37,015 nt of DNA from Actinomycetota bacterium (GTDB taxonomy: Bacteria > Actinomycetota > Actinomycetes > Streptosporangiales > Streptosporangiaceae): positions 9,176-46,190 of the forward strand of contig PLRW01000179.1 of NCBI GenBank assembly GCA_003164955.1. The letters run 5' to 3'. Both the position numbers and the translations under genes were made by a program. Positions 22,868 to 32,100 of this stretch are shown here, piece by piece. The number at the start of each line of letters is the position of its first letter. Positions within the stretch are counted from its first letter, which is position 1. The notes beneath the pieces were generated by a model that worked only from the letters and a program-made list of their open reading frames with translations, was not told where the DNA came from and ran no database searches.

Positions 22868-23518
22868 CTAGGTGTCTTTGAGCTCGACGCCGAGCTGGCG
22901 GGCCAGCGCGGGGCCGAGGACGAGAAACTGAGCCGTGGTCATGATGGCGCCGCGGAGCGACTCGAAGCCCGCGGTGATATCCAGCTCCGCGCCCCGTAGG
23001 TCGACCTTCTCCAGGGTGGCGCGGGAGAAGTCGGCCCGGATCAGCGCCGATCCGGGGAACCGGGTCCGCTTCAGCCTCGCGCCGGCGAAATCGACGTCGC
23101 GCAACAGGCAGTTCTCGAACGTGACGTCCGTGAGCATGGCGCCGCGGAAGTTCACCGAGTCCAGCTTGCATTCGTGGAACACGACCCGCTGCAGGCCGGA
23201 ATCGAACGCCTGGACCCCGGCCGCCGCGCAGCCGAGGAACGTCGCGTCCACCCAGCTGGTCTCGGTCAGATCCGCCGACAGCAGGCGAACGTCACGCAGC
23301 CACACGTCGCTGAGCCGGCTCCGCCGGACGCTGACGTCCTCCAGCGCCACGTCGGAGAACGCGCATTCGACGAAGCGGCCGTTGTCCGCGCGTGCGCCGG
23401 TGAAGGCCACGCCCGTGAAGAGGCAGCCGTCGTAATGGCCGTCGGGCGCCAGATCTCCCTCGTAGCCGATGAGCGCGTCGGCGTAGGGCAGGTCACCCGG
23501 TTCGCGCGGCAGCTTCAT
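22868..23518 (-). CDS. Pentapeptide-repeat protein
   Basis: A 216-residue protein made largely of A(D/N)LXX-type pentapeptides forming a right-handed quadrilateral beta-helix: CLFTGVAFTGARADNGRF, RRSRLSDVWLRDVRLLSADL, VNFRGAMLTDVTFENCLL, and FSRATLEKVDLRGAEL. The C-terminal helix (TTAQFLVLGPALARQLGVEL) is outside the repeats. Pentapeptide proteins include DNA mimics (MfpA/Qnr) that protect gyrase, as well as many of unknown role. This one's tidy repeat and unbroken frame suggest it is functional. TAGGTT ends 7 bases before ATG 23518 with no ribosome site, so a leaderless mRNA is possible. It shares a short divergent region with the esterase remnant. Confidence 0.88.
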   Translation of the reverse strand: MKLPREPGDLPYADALIGYEGDLAPDGHYDGCLFTGVAFTGARADNGRFVECAFSDVALEDVSVRRSRLSDVWLRDVRLLSADLTETSWVDATFLGCAAAGVQAFDSGLQRVVFHECKLDSVNFRGAMLTDVTFENCLLRDVDFAGARLKRTRFPGSALIRADFSRATLEKVDLRGAELDITAGFESLRGAIMTTAQFLVLGPALARQLGVELKDT

Positions 23519-23525
23519 CGCACCC

Positions 23526-23531
23526 AACCTA
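23526..23531 (-). promoter_or_regulatory. Candidate -10 box (TAGGTT) for leaderless pentapeptide gene
   Basis: TAGGTT on the minus strand lies 7 bases before ATG 23518. No -35 or ribosome site is evident. Confidence 0.35.
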
Positions 23532-23586
23532 GACCACCCTCAGCCGCTCCCTTCGTCCGGCGGCCCCACTGTTAACCTGGCTGACT

Positions 23587-23874
23587 GTGACCGAGCCGAA
23601 TGTGCCGCTCCTCTTCGGCTCGTTCGGTGCGGGCTTCGCGCCCATGTTGTTCGGTGACCCCGTGCCCGCGGCGGCCGTGGTCCTCGGCGAGCGGATGCGG
23701 GCGGCATGGACCGCGTTCGCGGCCGGACAGTCTCCGGGCTGGCCGGCCTATACGCCCGCCCGCCGCCTGACCCGGATCTTCGACGAGCAGCTCACGGTGG
23801 TCCCGTATCCGGAAGAGACGTCACGTCAGCTCTGGGCCGGCCACGAGTTCGGCGCTCTCGCGCTGATGTCTTAG
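23587..23874 (+). pseudogene. Carboxylesterase type B, C-terminal remnant
   Basis: A 95-residue frame that resembles only the last part of type B carboxylesterases: VPLLFGSFGAG, LGERMRAAWTAFAAGQSPGW, PAYTPARRLTRIFDEQL and PYPEETSRQLWAG. These match the usual ...WxxFAxxGDPGWPAY...YPEE..R..W ending. The catalytic Ser, Glu and most of the ~500-residue enzyme are absent. The frame is intact and has TAACCT (23573-23578) 8 bases before GTG 23587, so it might still be transcribed, but no catalytic activity is expected. It is probably the edge of a deletion. Confidence 0.65.
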
Positions 23875-23940
23875 CCCAGTTAGTCGGCCCAGCCAGCGTT
23901 TTCCGCCCAAAATGGGGAACGATCAGAGGGAGCGGAGCAA

Positions 23941-24123
23941 ATGGGGGGCACGGGGCGCGAGACCCGCCGGGACGTCAGTGACATCGGCGCCGGGCTGTTT
24001 GCCGGGCGGCTGGCCGGGTATCGCGCCGCAAACAGCGATGCGAGAGTGGTGCGAGTAACGTGCGGTTCGAAGAATGGCGACTTGATTCGATCTGGCCCGT
24101 TGACCTTCTGGCCCGCTGCCTGA
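23941..24123 (+). other. Possible small ORF (60 aa), uncertain
   Basis: ATG 23941 is preceded by AGGGAG with 8-base spacing. It encodes a 60-residue basic peptide (GRETRRDVSDIGAGLFAGRL). It overlaps the start of the adenylyltransferase gene by 64 bases in another frame. GC3 is high only in the first half. It may be a leader-type ORF or chance. Confidence 0.2.
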
Positions 24124-24593
24124 CCGGGCATCGTCGCGCGGGCCACCGGATTGTCTTTACCAACGGGTGCTTCGACGTCCTGCACCGTGGCCATGTGGAA
24201 TGCCTTCAGCAGGCCGCGTCCCTGGGGGACGTGCTGGTCGTCGGGATCAACTCCGATGAGACCGTGCGCAAGCTGAAGGGAGTGGAACGCCCGATCTGCC
24301 CGGCCGAGGACCGGGCCGCGGTCGTCGGGGCGATCGGCTGCGTCGATTACGTGACCATCTTCGAGGACGACTCGCCGATCCACCTGATTGAGACGGTCCG
24401 GCCGGACATCTACGTCAAGGGCGGCGACTACGACGCGGACACGATGCCCGAGCGCCTGGCCGTCGAGTGTTACGGCGGCCGGGTAACGACGGTTGGCTAC
24501 CTTCCGGGCCGCTCGACGACCCGCATCGTCGAGCGCATCCTGGCTGGGGCCGGCTGGCCTATGGTGCCGGCTGACCAGGTAAATCACCTATAA
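24060..24593 (+). CDS. Stand-alone D-glycero-beta-D-manno-heptose 1-phosphate adenylyltransferase-like nucleotidyltransferase
   Basis: A 177-residue cytidylyltransferase-like enzyme matching the C-terminal domain of HldE (RfaE2). The nucleotide-binding site is FTNGCFDVLHRGHVECLQQA with HxGH at His42-His45. VVGINSDETVRKLKG, ICPAEDRAAVVGAI, FEDDSPIHLIETVRPDIYVK and GGDYDADTMPE follow, all characteristic. It would make ADP-heptose from heptose-1-phosphate and ATP. The kinase domain (HldE N-terminus), GmhA and GmhB are not in the window. Gram-positive actinomycetes lack LPS, so the heptose would go to a glycan, glycoprotein or secondary metabolite; that is inference. The GTG start at 24060 has only a weak GAG upstream. 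The gene converges with the DUF3099 gene at a shared hairpin. Confidence 0.85.
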   Translation: MRFEEWRLDSIWPVDLLARCLTGHRRAGHRIVFTNGCFDVLHRGHVECLQQAASLGDVLVVGINSDETVRKLKGVERPICPAEDRAAVVGAIGCVDYVTIFEDDSPIHLIETVRPDIYVKGGDYDADTMPERLAVECYGGRVTTVGYLPGRSTTRIVERILAGAGWPMVPADQVNHL

Positions 24594-24621
24594 GGGATGC
24601 TCCCGATTTAACCGCCGCCCG

Positions 24622-24649
24622 CACGCCGCCGGTTACCGCCGGCGGCGTG
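24622..24649. terminator. Bidirectional terminator between heptose adenylyltransferase and DUF3099 gene
   Basis: A perfect 11-bp inverted repeat (24622-24632 and 24639-24649, CACGCCGCCGG and its complement) has a 6-nt loop. The loop holds the TAA stop of the minus-strand DUF3099 gene (24633-24635). Confidence 0.75.
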
Positions 24650-24935
24650 TGGTGGCGCTGGCCACGTTGGCGACGATCGCGGCGAACGGCGGGATGAGCA
24701 CGGCCACGCCCGACATGATGACCGCCGCGACCACCGAGTACCGGTCCACCACCGCCCACGACAGCACGAACAGCCCGATGCAGATCCCCATCAGGACGAA
24801 GTAGCGGCGCTTGTCCGTCCGCGTCGGCTCCGGCCCCGCCTCCCCGCCGGGATCCTCCGGGCTCCGCGGGCCGCCCGGCCCCGCAGGACCGCCGGGGCCG
24901 CCCCGCGCGCGGTCTGGCCGTCCGTCACCCGTCAC
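24633..24935 (-). CDS. DUF3099-family small membrane protein
   Basis: A 100-residue protein with a Gly/Pro-rich N-terminal tail (RARGGPGGPAGPGGPRSP), a basic linker (RTDKRRYFVL) and two membrane helices (MGICIGLFVLSWAVVDRY and VVAAVIMSGVAVLIPPFAAI). A short cytoplasmic basic end (ATTRRRR) follows. This is the DUF3099 pattern, a common actinobacterial membrane protein of unknown role. The start is GTG 24935; a GGAGGGG lies ~14 bases upstream, farther than ideal. It converges with the adenylyltransferase gene, and its stop lies in the terminator loop. Confidence 0.85.
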   Translation of the reverse strand: MTGDGRPDRARGGPGGPAGPGGPRSPEDPGGEAGPEPTRTDKRRYFVLMGICIGLFVLSWAVVDRYSVVAAVIMSGVAVLIPPFAAIVANVASATTRRRR

Positions 24936-25146
24936 GTTCGCCCGCCGCCCCTCCGGTCCTCGTCTCTGCGGCCGTGCCCCCGCTTCTCCGGCGGCCGCCG
25001 CACCGCTCGCGCCCTCGCGCTACCCATCCCACCCGATAACGAAACGAACCTGACCGGGGCCGCCCGGCATCTTGACACCCCTGGTCACATCTGAGTTCAT
25101 TTGGATCTGAATGCTTATCGATTCTGTGTAGATATGGGTGGGTTTG

Positions 25147-28100
25147 ATGAACGCAGGCGTGAGCAAGCGTATCCGTGTGGCCGTGGCCGGTGCCGTCGCA
25201 CTCTTCGTCACCGTGGCCGTCCCCCAGGTCGCCCAGGCGGCCGGAGGGTCCGGCGCCTACGCGGCCCGGGGCGTGGTCACGTCCGCACCCCCCCAGAAGG
25301 CGTCGACCGGCGCGGCTGCCCCCGGCGCCGGCTCCCGGGCCACTCCTTCCGGCAGTGACGCCTCCTGCCCGCCGGCTACCAGCGCCGCGGCCGGTTCCGC
25401 GACCGTCGGCGCCCCGCAGCGCGTCCGGGCCATCGGCGGCAGTGCCTCCGCGACCGTCGTCTGGTGCCCGCCCGCGTCCGGCGCGGGCTCCGTGGTGAGC
25501 TACACCGTGACGTCGTCCGGCGGCCGGCGGGTCACTGCGGCCGTGCCGAACGACTGGGCCATCGTGGACGGCCTCACCGACGGGACGTCCTCCACGTTCA
25601 CGGTCACGGCGAACACCAAATCCGGTACCGCCAGCCCCGCCGCCAGCTCGAACGGCGTCACCCCGGAGCCGATCGCGCCGCCGTCCAATGTCCTGCTGGG
25701 CGCGCCGCAGACGGTCGGCTACGACCAGTACTCGATGACGATCGGTGGCCACCGGGTGTACGTCACCGCAGGTGAGTTCGACCCGTGGCGCACGCCGTCG
25801 CCGTCGCTGTGGCTCGACGACCTGCAGAAGATGAAGGCCGACGGCTATAACGCCGCCACCGTCTACTTCGACTGGGACTATCAGTCCCCGTCGCCGGGTG
25901 CCTACGACTTCACCGGCGTCCGCGACATGAACGAGTTCCTGAACATGGCCCAGGAGGCCGGGCTCTACGTCATCGCCCGCCCCGGCCCCTACATCAACGC
26001 CGAGACCGACGGCGGCGGCATCCCGTCGTGGGTGCTCACCGTGCCGAACGGCTACCGCTCCGACGTCCAGCCCTACCTGTCCGCGGCCCTGCAGTGGTCC
26101 AGCGAGATCGATCCGATCATCGCCGCGCACCAGGTCACCAAGGGCGGCAACGTCATCGCCTACCAGGTCGAGAACGAGTACGCCAACCAGGGCACGGCCG
26201 CCCAGCAGTACATGGCCGACCTCGAGCAGCAGGCCAAGTCGGACGGGATCGACGTGCCGTTCACGTTCAACCAGTGCTGCGGGTCCCAGACGTTCACCTC
26301 CGGCCTGGGCGCGGTGAACATCAGCGGCACCGACAACTACCCGCTCGGCTTCAACTGCTCCAACACGAGCAACTTCGGCCAGCCCTACGGTTACCCGGTC
26401 TTCCCGAACATGCCGATCTACCTGCCCGAATATCAGGGCGGCTCGTTCGACGGCTGGGGCGGCGTCGGCTACGACGACTGCTACACGATGACCGGCCCCG
26501 ACTTCGAGAACGTCTATTACCAGAACAACATCGCCCAGGGCGCCACCATCCAGAGCTATTACATGGGCGTGGGCGGCACGAACTGGGGCTGGCTCCCCGA
26601 TCCCGACGTGTACACGTCCTACGACTACGGCGCGGCGATCCGCGAGACCGGCGAGATCGGCACCCCCGCCGACCCGAACGACATCGCGGGCTCCAAGTAC
26701 GGCGAGAACAAGCTGATCAACGACTTCGAGGCCGCGCAGGCCCCGCTGACCGAGACGACGGAGGTCGCCGCGCCGGCCGCCGGCAACCCGGCCGTCACCA
26801 CCATGGCGCGGGCCAACCCCACCGACGGCACGCAGTACGTCTACGTCCGCCAGGCCGACGCGACCTCCACGGCCACTTATCGCACCCATCTCGCCCTCAA
26901 CCTCAGCCAGACGAGCGGCTACACCTACGACGACACCGCCTCCGCGCTGGCCTACACCGGCACCTGGACCCACGCGGGGCCAGGCTCCGGGTACACGAAC
27001 GGCGACTACGACAGCACTGAGTCGTGGAGCCAGACCGCCGGGGACAGCATGTCCGTCACGTTCACCGGCACCGGCGTTCAGTGGATCGGGCCGAAGAACA
27101 CCAACGGCGGAATCGCGGATGTGTCCATCGACGGCACGCAGGTCGCCACGGTGGACACCTACGCGGCGGCCGGCAAGGAGTTCCAGCAGGTCCTGTACGG
27201 CACCACGGGCCTCGCCGCCGGATCGCACACCCTCACCATCACCGTCAGCGGGCAGAAGAACGCGGCGTCATCCGCGGACACCGTGGTCATCGACGCGATC
27301 AACGTGCCCACCGCCGCGCAGCAGGCCGACTACTATCCGGTCGTCCCGCAGAGCGGCACCATCACCCTGGATGGCCGCGACTCCCGGTTGCTCGTCGGCA
27401 ATGACGACTTCAGCGGCCAGCACCTCGTCTACTCCACCTCCGAGATGGCGACGCAGGCGAGCATCGATGGCCACGCCACCGCCCTGCTCTACGACCCGGC
27501 GGGCACCGACGGCGAGACGGTGCTCCGGTACACGAGCCAGCCCACCGTCAAGGTGCTGGCCGGCTCGGTGCCGCAGACCTGGGACGCCACCCGGGGCGAC
27601 CTGCGCCTGGACTACGTGCACAATGGGCGCGCCGAGGTGGAGATCACCGGCGGCGGGACGACCACGCCGCTGTTGCTGCTGATCACCGACACCAACACGG
27701 CCGAGGACTTCTGGCCCGTCACCACGGCCGCCGGAAGCGCTCTCGTCCAGGGCGGATACCTGGTCCGCACCGCGACGGTTCGCGGCGACGCCCTGGTCCT
27801 GACCGGTGACACCACCAAGGCCGGGCCCCTGACCGTGTGGGCCCCGGCCCAGGTCCGTTCCGTGACCTGGAACGGGCAGCTCGTGGCGGTCACCCCGGGT
27901 GCGGACGGTTCGCTGAGCGGGACCGTGCCCGGCCCGGCCCCCGTCACCCTGCCGGTCCTGACCAACTGGCGCTTCGCCCCGGAGGCCCCGGAGGCTCAGC
28001 CCGGCTTCGACGACAGCTCGTGGACGCTGGCCGACCACCCCGCCACGACCAACGCCAGCAACTCGGTGACCACGGTCAACCCGGCGATGAGCGCCTCCCG

Positions 28101-29034
28101 GAGCGCCGCGGGGAGCAGCATCAAGCGCTCGGTGAAGCTGCCGGCCGCCTCCACCGCGGATCCGGTGCTCTATGCCTCCGACTACGGCTACGATCACGGC
28201 TTCGTCTGGTACCGCGGGCACTTCACCGCTACCGGCAGCGAGACCGGCGTCACGCTGACGGCCGACGGCATCGCGCCGACCGGTGCCTACTCGGTGTGGC
28301 TGAACGGTGCCTTCCTCGGCTCGGGAGCAGCGGCCGGGCCGCAGACCCAGACGTTTAGCTTCCCGGCCGGGGTCTTGCGCCCGGGCCAGGACAACGTGAT
28401 CGCCGTCCTGCTCGAGAACACCGGGAACCCCGAGGGCCCCAGCGGGGAGAAGATCGGCCTCTACACCGCCTCGCTGGACGGATCGTCGGCGCCGATGACC
28501 TGGCGGCTGATGGGTGACCCGGGTGGCACGACCCTGCAGGACCCGGTGCGCGGGATCATGAACGCGACCGGCCTGTACGGCACCGACAAGGGCTGGGACC
28601 TGCCCGGTTACCCGGACCAGGGCTGGCAGCAGGTGCCGCTGCCGGACAGCTGGTCGGCGCGCGGCGTCCCGGCCGGCGTTGGCTGGTACCGCACGGACTT
28701 CTCGCTCAACCTGCCGCGCAGCAGCTACGTGCCGATCGACGTGCAGATCGGCGGGGCCGCCCCGGGCGCGGGCACGGCCGACTACCGGGCGTTCATCTAC
28801 GTCAACGGCTGGCTCGTCGGCCGCTACGTCAACAACGTCGGGCCACAGCACCAGTTCTACGTCCCGGCCGGCATCCTCAACGACCAGGGCGGCAACACGC
28901 TCGCCATCGCCGTGTGGGGCCTGGACCAGGCCGGCGGCGGCCTCGACCAGGTCAGCCTGGTGGCCGCCGGTAACCAGGCCGGCGGCCTCCCGGTCAGCCC
29001 GGTGGCGAGCCCCGGCTACTCGCCCGCTCGGTAA
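25147..29034 (+). CDS. Secreted GH35 beta-galactosidase-like enzyme with N-terminal FN3 domain
   Basis: A 1295-residue exported glycosidase. A signal peptide spans ~1-31 (KRIRVAVAGAVALFVTVAV, cleavage near AQA-A). An Ala/Pro/Ser linker and an FN3 domain (~80-170, SVVSYTVTSSGGRRVTAAV) follow. The GH35 catalytic barrel (~190-540) shows VYVTAGEFDPWRTPSPSLW, ARPGPYINAETDGGGIPSW, the acid/base Glu344 in YQVENEYANQ and the nucleophile Glu428 in LPEYQGGSFDGWGG. Then come a galactose-binding-like insert (~560-725, GDSMSVTFTGTGVQWIG) and C-terminal jelly-roll domains typical of GH35. It probably releases terminal beta-galactose from plant or microbial polysaccharide. ATG 25147 is preferred over GTG 25138; GGGTGGG nearby is a poor ribosome site. 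No sugar transporter or regulator gene is adjacent. Confidence 0.92.
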   Translation: MNAGVSKRIRVAVAGAVALFVTVAVPQVAQAAGGSGAYAARGVVTSAPPQKASTGAAAPGAGSRATPSGSDASCPPATSAAAGSATVGAPQRVRAIGGSASATVVWCPPASGAGSVVSYTVTSSGGRRVTAAVPNDWAIVDGLTDGTSSTFTVTANTKSGTASPAASSNGVTPEPIAPPSNVLLGAPQTVGYDQYSMTIGGHRVYVTAGEFDPWRTPSPSLWLDDLQKMKADGYNAATVYFDWDYQSPSPGAYDFTGVRDMNEFLNMAQEAGLYVIARPGPYINAETDGGGIPSWVLTVPNGYRSDVQPYLSAALQWSSEIDPIIAAHQVTKGGNVIAYQVENEYANQGTAAQQYMADLEQQAKSDGIDVPFTFNQCCGSQTFTSGLGAVNISGTDNYPLGFNCSNTSNFGQPYGYPVFPNMPIYLPEYQGGSFDGWGGVGYDDCYTMTGPDFENVYYQNNIAQGATIQSYYMGVGGTNWGWLPDPDVYTSYDYGAAIRETGEIGTPADPNDIAGSKYGENKLINDFEAAQAPLTETTEVAAPAAGNPAVTTMARANPTDGTQYVYVRQADATSTATYRTHLALNLSQTSGYTYDDTASALAYTGTWTHAGPGSGYTNGDYDSTESWSQTAGDSMSVTFTGTGVQWIGPKNTNGGIADVSIDGTQVATVDTYAAAGKEFQQVLYGTTGLAAGSHTLTITVSGQKNAASSADTVVIDAINVPTAAQQADYYPVVPQSGTITLDGRDSRLLVGNDDFSGQHLVYSTSEMATQASIDGHATALLYDPAGTDGETVLRYTSQPTVKVLAGSVPQTWDATRGDLRLDYVHNGRAEVEITGGGTTTPLLLLITDTNTAEDFWPVTTAAGSALVQGGYLVRTATVRGDALVLTGDTTKAGPLTVWAPAQVRSVTWNGQLVAVTPGADGSLSGTVPGPAPVTLPVLTNWRFAPEAPEAQPGFDDSSWTLADHPATTNASNSVTTVNPAMSASRSAAGSSIKRSVKLPAASTADPVLYASDYGYDHGFVWYRGHFTATGSETGVTLTADGIAPTGAYSVWLNGAFLGSGAAAGPQTQTFSFPAGVLRPGQDNVIAVLLENTGNPEGPSGEKIGLYTASLDGSSAPMTWRLMGDPGGTTLQDPVRGIMNATGLYGTDKGWDLPGYPDQGWQQVPLPDSWSARGVPAGVGWYRTDFSLNLPRSSYVPIDVQIGGAAPGAGTADYRAFIYVNGWLVGRYVNNVGPQHQFYVPAGILNDQGGNTLAIAVWGLDQAGGGLDQVSLVAAGNQAGGLPVSPVASPGYSPAR

Positions 29035-29196
29035 GGGCCGGGCTCGGTAAGGCCGGCCAGCTACCATCCGCCGTCCCTTCTCGTTTCCCGGCGAACCTCG
29101 CCCCTCTTCCCCGTGGGCCCCTCGCGTTTGCGGATCCGCTGTGTGGTTAGCTGGGAACCCAGGACGTATGGCTCGCCGGGATTAAGGGGCGTGGGC

Positions 29197-32100
29197 GTGC
29201 GAACGTGGATCGAGGGCTGGCCGGTCTACCGGCAGCTGACCGGGCCGGACAAGCTCGGCCTGGGCGCGGCGGCCAAGAGCGGCGCGACCAGTCGGCGGCA
29301 GCCCCGGGTGGCTGAGGCTGACAACGTGGTCAAGTCGGTCTGCCCGTACTGCGCCGTCGGCTGCGGGCAGAACGTCTACGTCCAGGACGGGAAGGTCACC
29401 CAGATCGAGGGGGACCCGGACTCGCCGGTGAGCCGGGGCCGGCTATGCCCGAAGGGCTCGGCGAGCCTTCAGCTGACCACCGGGGACGCCCGCCAGTACC
29501 AGGTGCTCTACCGCCGGCCGAACGGCACCGACTGGGAAAAGCTGGGCCTGGACCAGGCGATGGACATGATCGCCGACCGGGTGCTCGCGGCCCGCCGGAA
29601 GGGCTGGCAGTGGGAGGTCGACGGCCAGCGGACCCGGCGGACGCTGGGCTTCGCCAGCCTGGGCGGGGCGACCCTCGACAACGAAGAGAACTACCTGTTC
29701 AAAAAGCTCTTCACCGCGCTGGGCGCGGTGCAGATCGAGAACCAGGCCCGTATTTGACACTCCTCCACCGTCCCCGGTCTGGGGACTAGCTTCGGGCGCG
29801 GCGGCGCGACCACGTTCCTCCAGGACCTGCAAAACGCCGACTGCATCCTCATCGAGGGCTCGAATATGGCCGAAGCGCATCCGGTCGGCTTCCAGTGGGT
29901 GATGGAGGCCAAGGCGCGCGGCGCGACGGTCATCCACGTGGACCCGCGGTTCAGCCGGACCAGCGCCATGGCCGACCTGCACGTGCCCATCCGCGCGGGC
30001 AGCGACATCGCGTTCCTCGGCGGGATCATCAACCACGTGCTGACCGAGGAGAAGTACTTCCGCGACTACGTGCTGGCCTACACCAACGCGTCCACGATCA
30101 TCAGCGAGGACTTCGCGGACACCGAGGACCTCGGCGGCGTCTTCTCCGGCCTGGATCGCGACCACCGGACCTACGACTTCGACGCCTGGCGTTACCAGGC
30201 CGGCGACGTCGGGGCGGCCGCGGGCCGCCGGGACCGGCCCGGCAGCGGAAAGGGCGGCCAGAACGGCAACGGCCAGAACGGAGACGGCCAGAACGGAGAC
30301 GGGCGGCGCCGCCGGGTCCGTGCGGCCGCCCGCGGCGAGGCGCACGGTTCCGGTGGTGCGGCGGCGCATCCGTCCCCCGACACCGACGAGACGCTGCAGC
30401 ACCCCCGGTGCGTGTTCCAGATCCTGAAGCGGCACTTCTCCCGCTACACCCCGGAGATGGTCGAGCAGATCTGCGGCATTTCCCCGGAGAACTTCCGCCG
30501 CGTGTACGAGGCCCTGACCAGTAACTCGGGCCGGGACCGGACCACGGCCTTGGTGTACAGCGTCGGCTGGACCCAGCACACGGTCGGCGTGCAGTACATC
30601 CGCACCGGCGCGATCCTGCAGACCCTGCTGGGCAACATGGGGCGCCCGGGCGGCGGGATCCTGGCCCTGCGCGGGCACGCCTCGATCCAGGGCTCGACCG
30701 ACATCCCGACCCTGTTCGACCTGCTGCCCGGGTACCTCCCGATGCCGCACGTGCACGGCAACGAGGACCTGGACACCTACGCCGACGCCGAGTCGATGGA
30801 CAACGGCTTCTGGGCCAACGTGCGTTCCTACATGGTCAGCCTGCTCAAGGCGTGGTGGGGGCCGGCCGCGACGGCGGAGAACGACTTCTGCTTCGATTAC
30901 CTGCCCCGGCTGACCGGCAGTCACGGAACCTACGAGACCGTGCTGGCCCAGATAGCCGGGGACTGCAGCGGCTACTTCCTGCTCGGCGAGAACCCGGCCG
31001 TCGGCTCGGCCAACGGCCGGATGCAGCGGCTGGGCATGTCCAAGCTGGACTGGCTGGTGGTGCGGGACTTCTCGCTGATCGAGAGCGCCACCTGGTGGAA
31101 GGACGGCCCGGAGATCGAGACTGGGGAGATGCGCACCGAGGACATCGGCACCGAGGTGTTCTTCCTGCCGGCCGCGGCGCACACCGAGAAGAGCGGCAGC
31201 TTCACCAACACCCAGCGCATGCTGCAGTGGCACCACGAGGCGGTCGAGCCCGCCGGTGACGCGCGCAGCGACCTGTGGTTCGCCTACCACCTGGGCCGCA
31301 TCATCCGGGAGAAGCTGGCCGCCCAGTCCGGGTCCGTGCCCGGGTCCTCGTCGCCGGCAGCGGGGGAGCACCCGGACGCCGACGAGATGAATCGCCCAAT
31401 CCTGGACCTGACCTGGGACTACCCGCTCCGGGGCCCGCTCCGGGAGCCGGACGCCGAGGCAGTCCTGGCCGAGGTCAACGGCTGGGACGGTGACGGGAAA
31501 CCAGTGTCCTCCTACACCCAGCTGAAGGACGATGGCTCGACGGCCAGCGGCTGCTGGATCTACTGCGGGGTCTACGCCGACGGGGTCAACCAGGCCGCCC
31601 GGCGCAAGCCGGGCGGCGAGCAGAACTGGGTGGCGAACGAGTGGGGCTGGGCGTGGCCGGCCAACCGGCGGGTGCTGTACAACCGCGCCTCCGCCGATCC
31701 GGAGGGGAAACCCTGGAGCGACCGCAAGGCGCTGGTCTGGTGGGACCCGGAGCAGGGCAAGTGGGCCGGGCACGACATCGCCGACTTCATCGCCAACCGC
31801 CCGCCGTCCTACCGCCCGCCGGACGGCGCCAAGGGCGTGGCCGCGATCTCCGGGACCGACGCCTTCATCATGCAGGCCGACGGCAAGGCGTGGCTGTTCG
31901 CCCCGGCCGGGCTGGCCGACGGCCCGATGCCCGCGCACTACGAGCCACAGGAATCGCCGGTGCAGAACCTGCTCTACCCCAAGCAGGAGCACAACCCGGT
32001 CCGTGAGACCCTCCGCCATCCCGGCACGCCGTACCAGCCGAGCGGGGACGAGCCCGGGTCGGAGGTATTCCCCTACGTGGCGACCACCTACCGGCTGACC

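Noticed and set aside
24925..27228. A 767-codon minus-strand frame across the GH35 gene
   Set aside because: Composition is Gly/Val/Arg-rich with no recognisable motif; the GH35 gene on the plus strand has full catalytic motifs and normal codon use.
29113..29757. Reading the first FDH part as a complete 214-residue protein
   Set aside because: The TGA falls at the Sec/Cys catalytic position, the same frame continues, and a SECIS-like hairpin follows. A stand-alone N-terminal FDH fragment is less likely.
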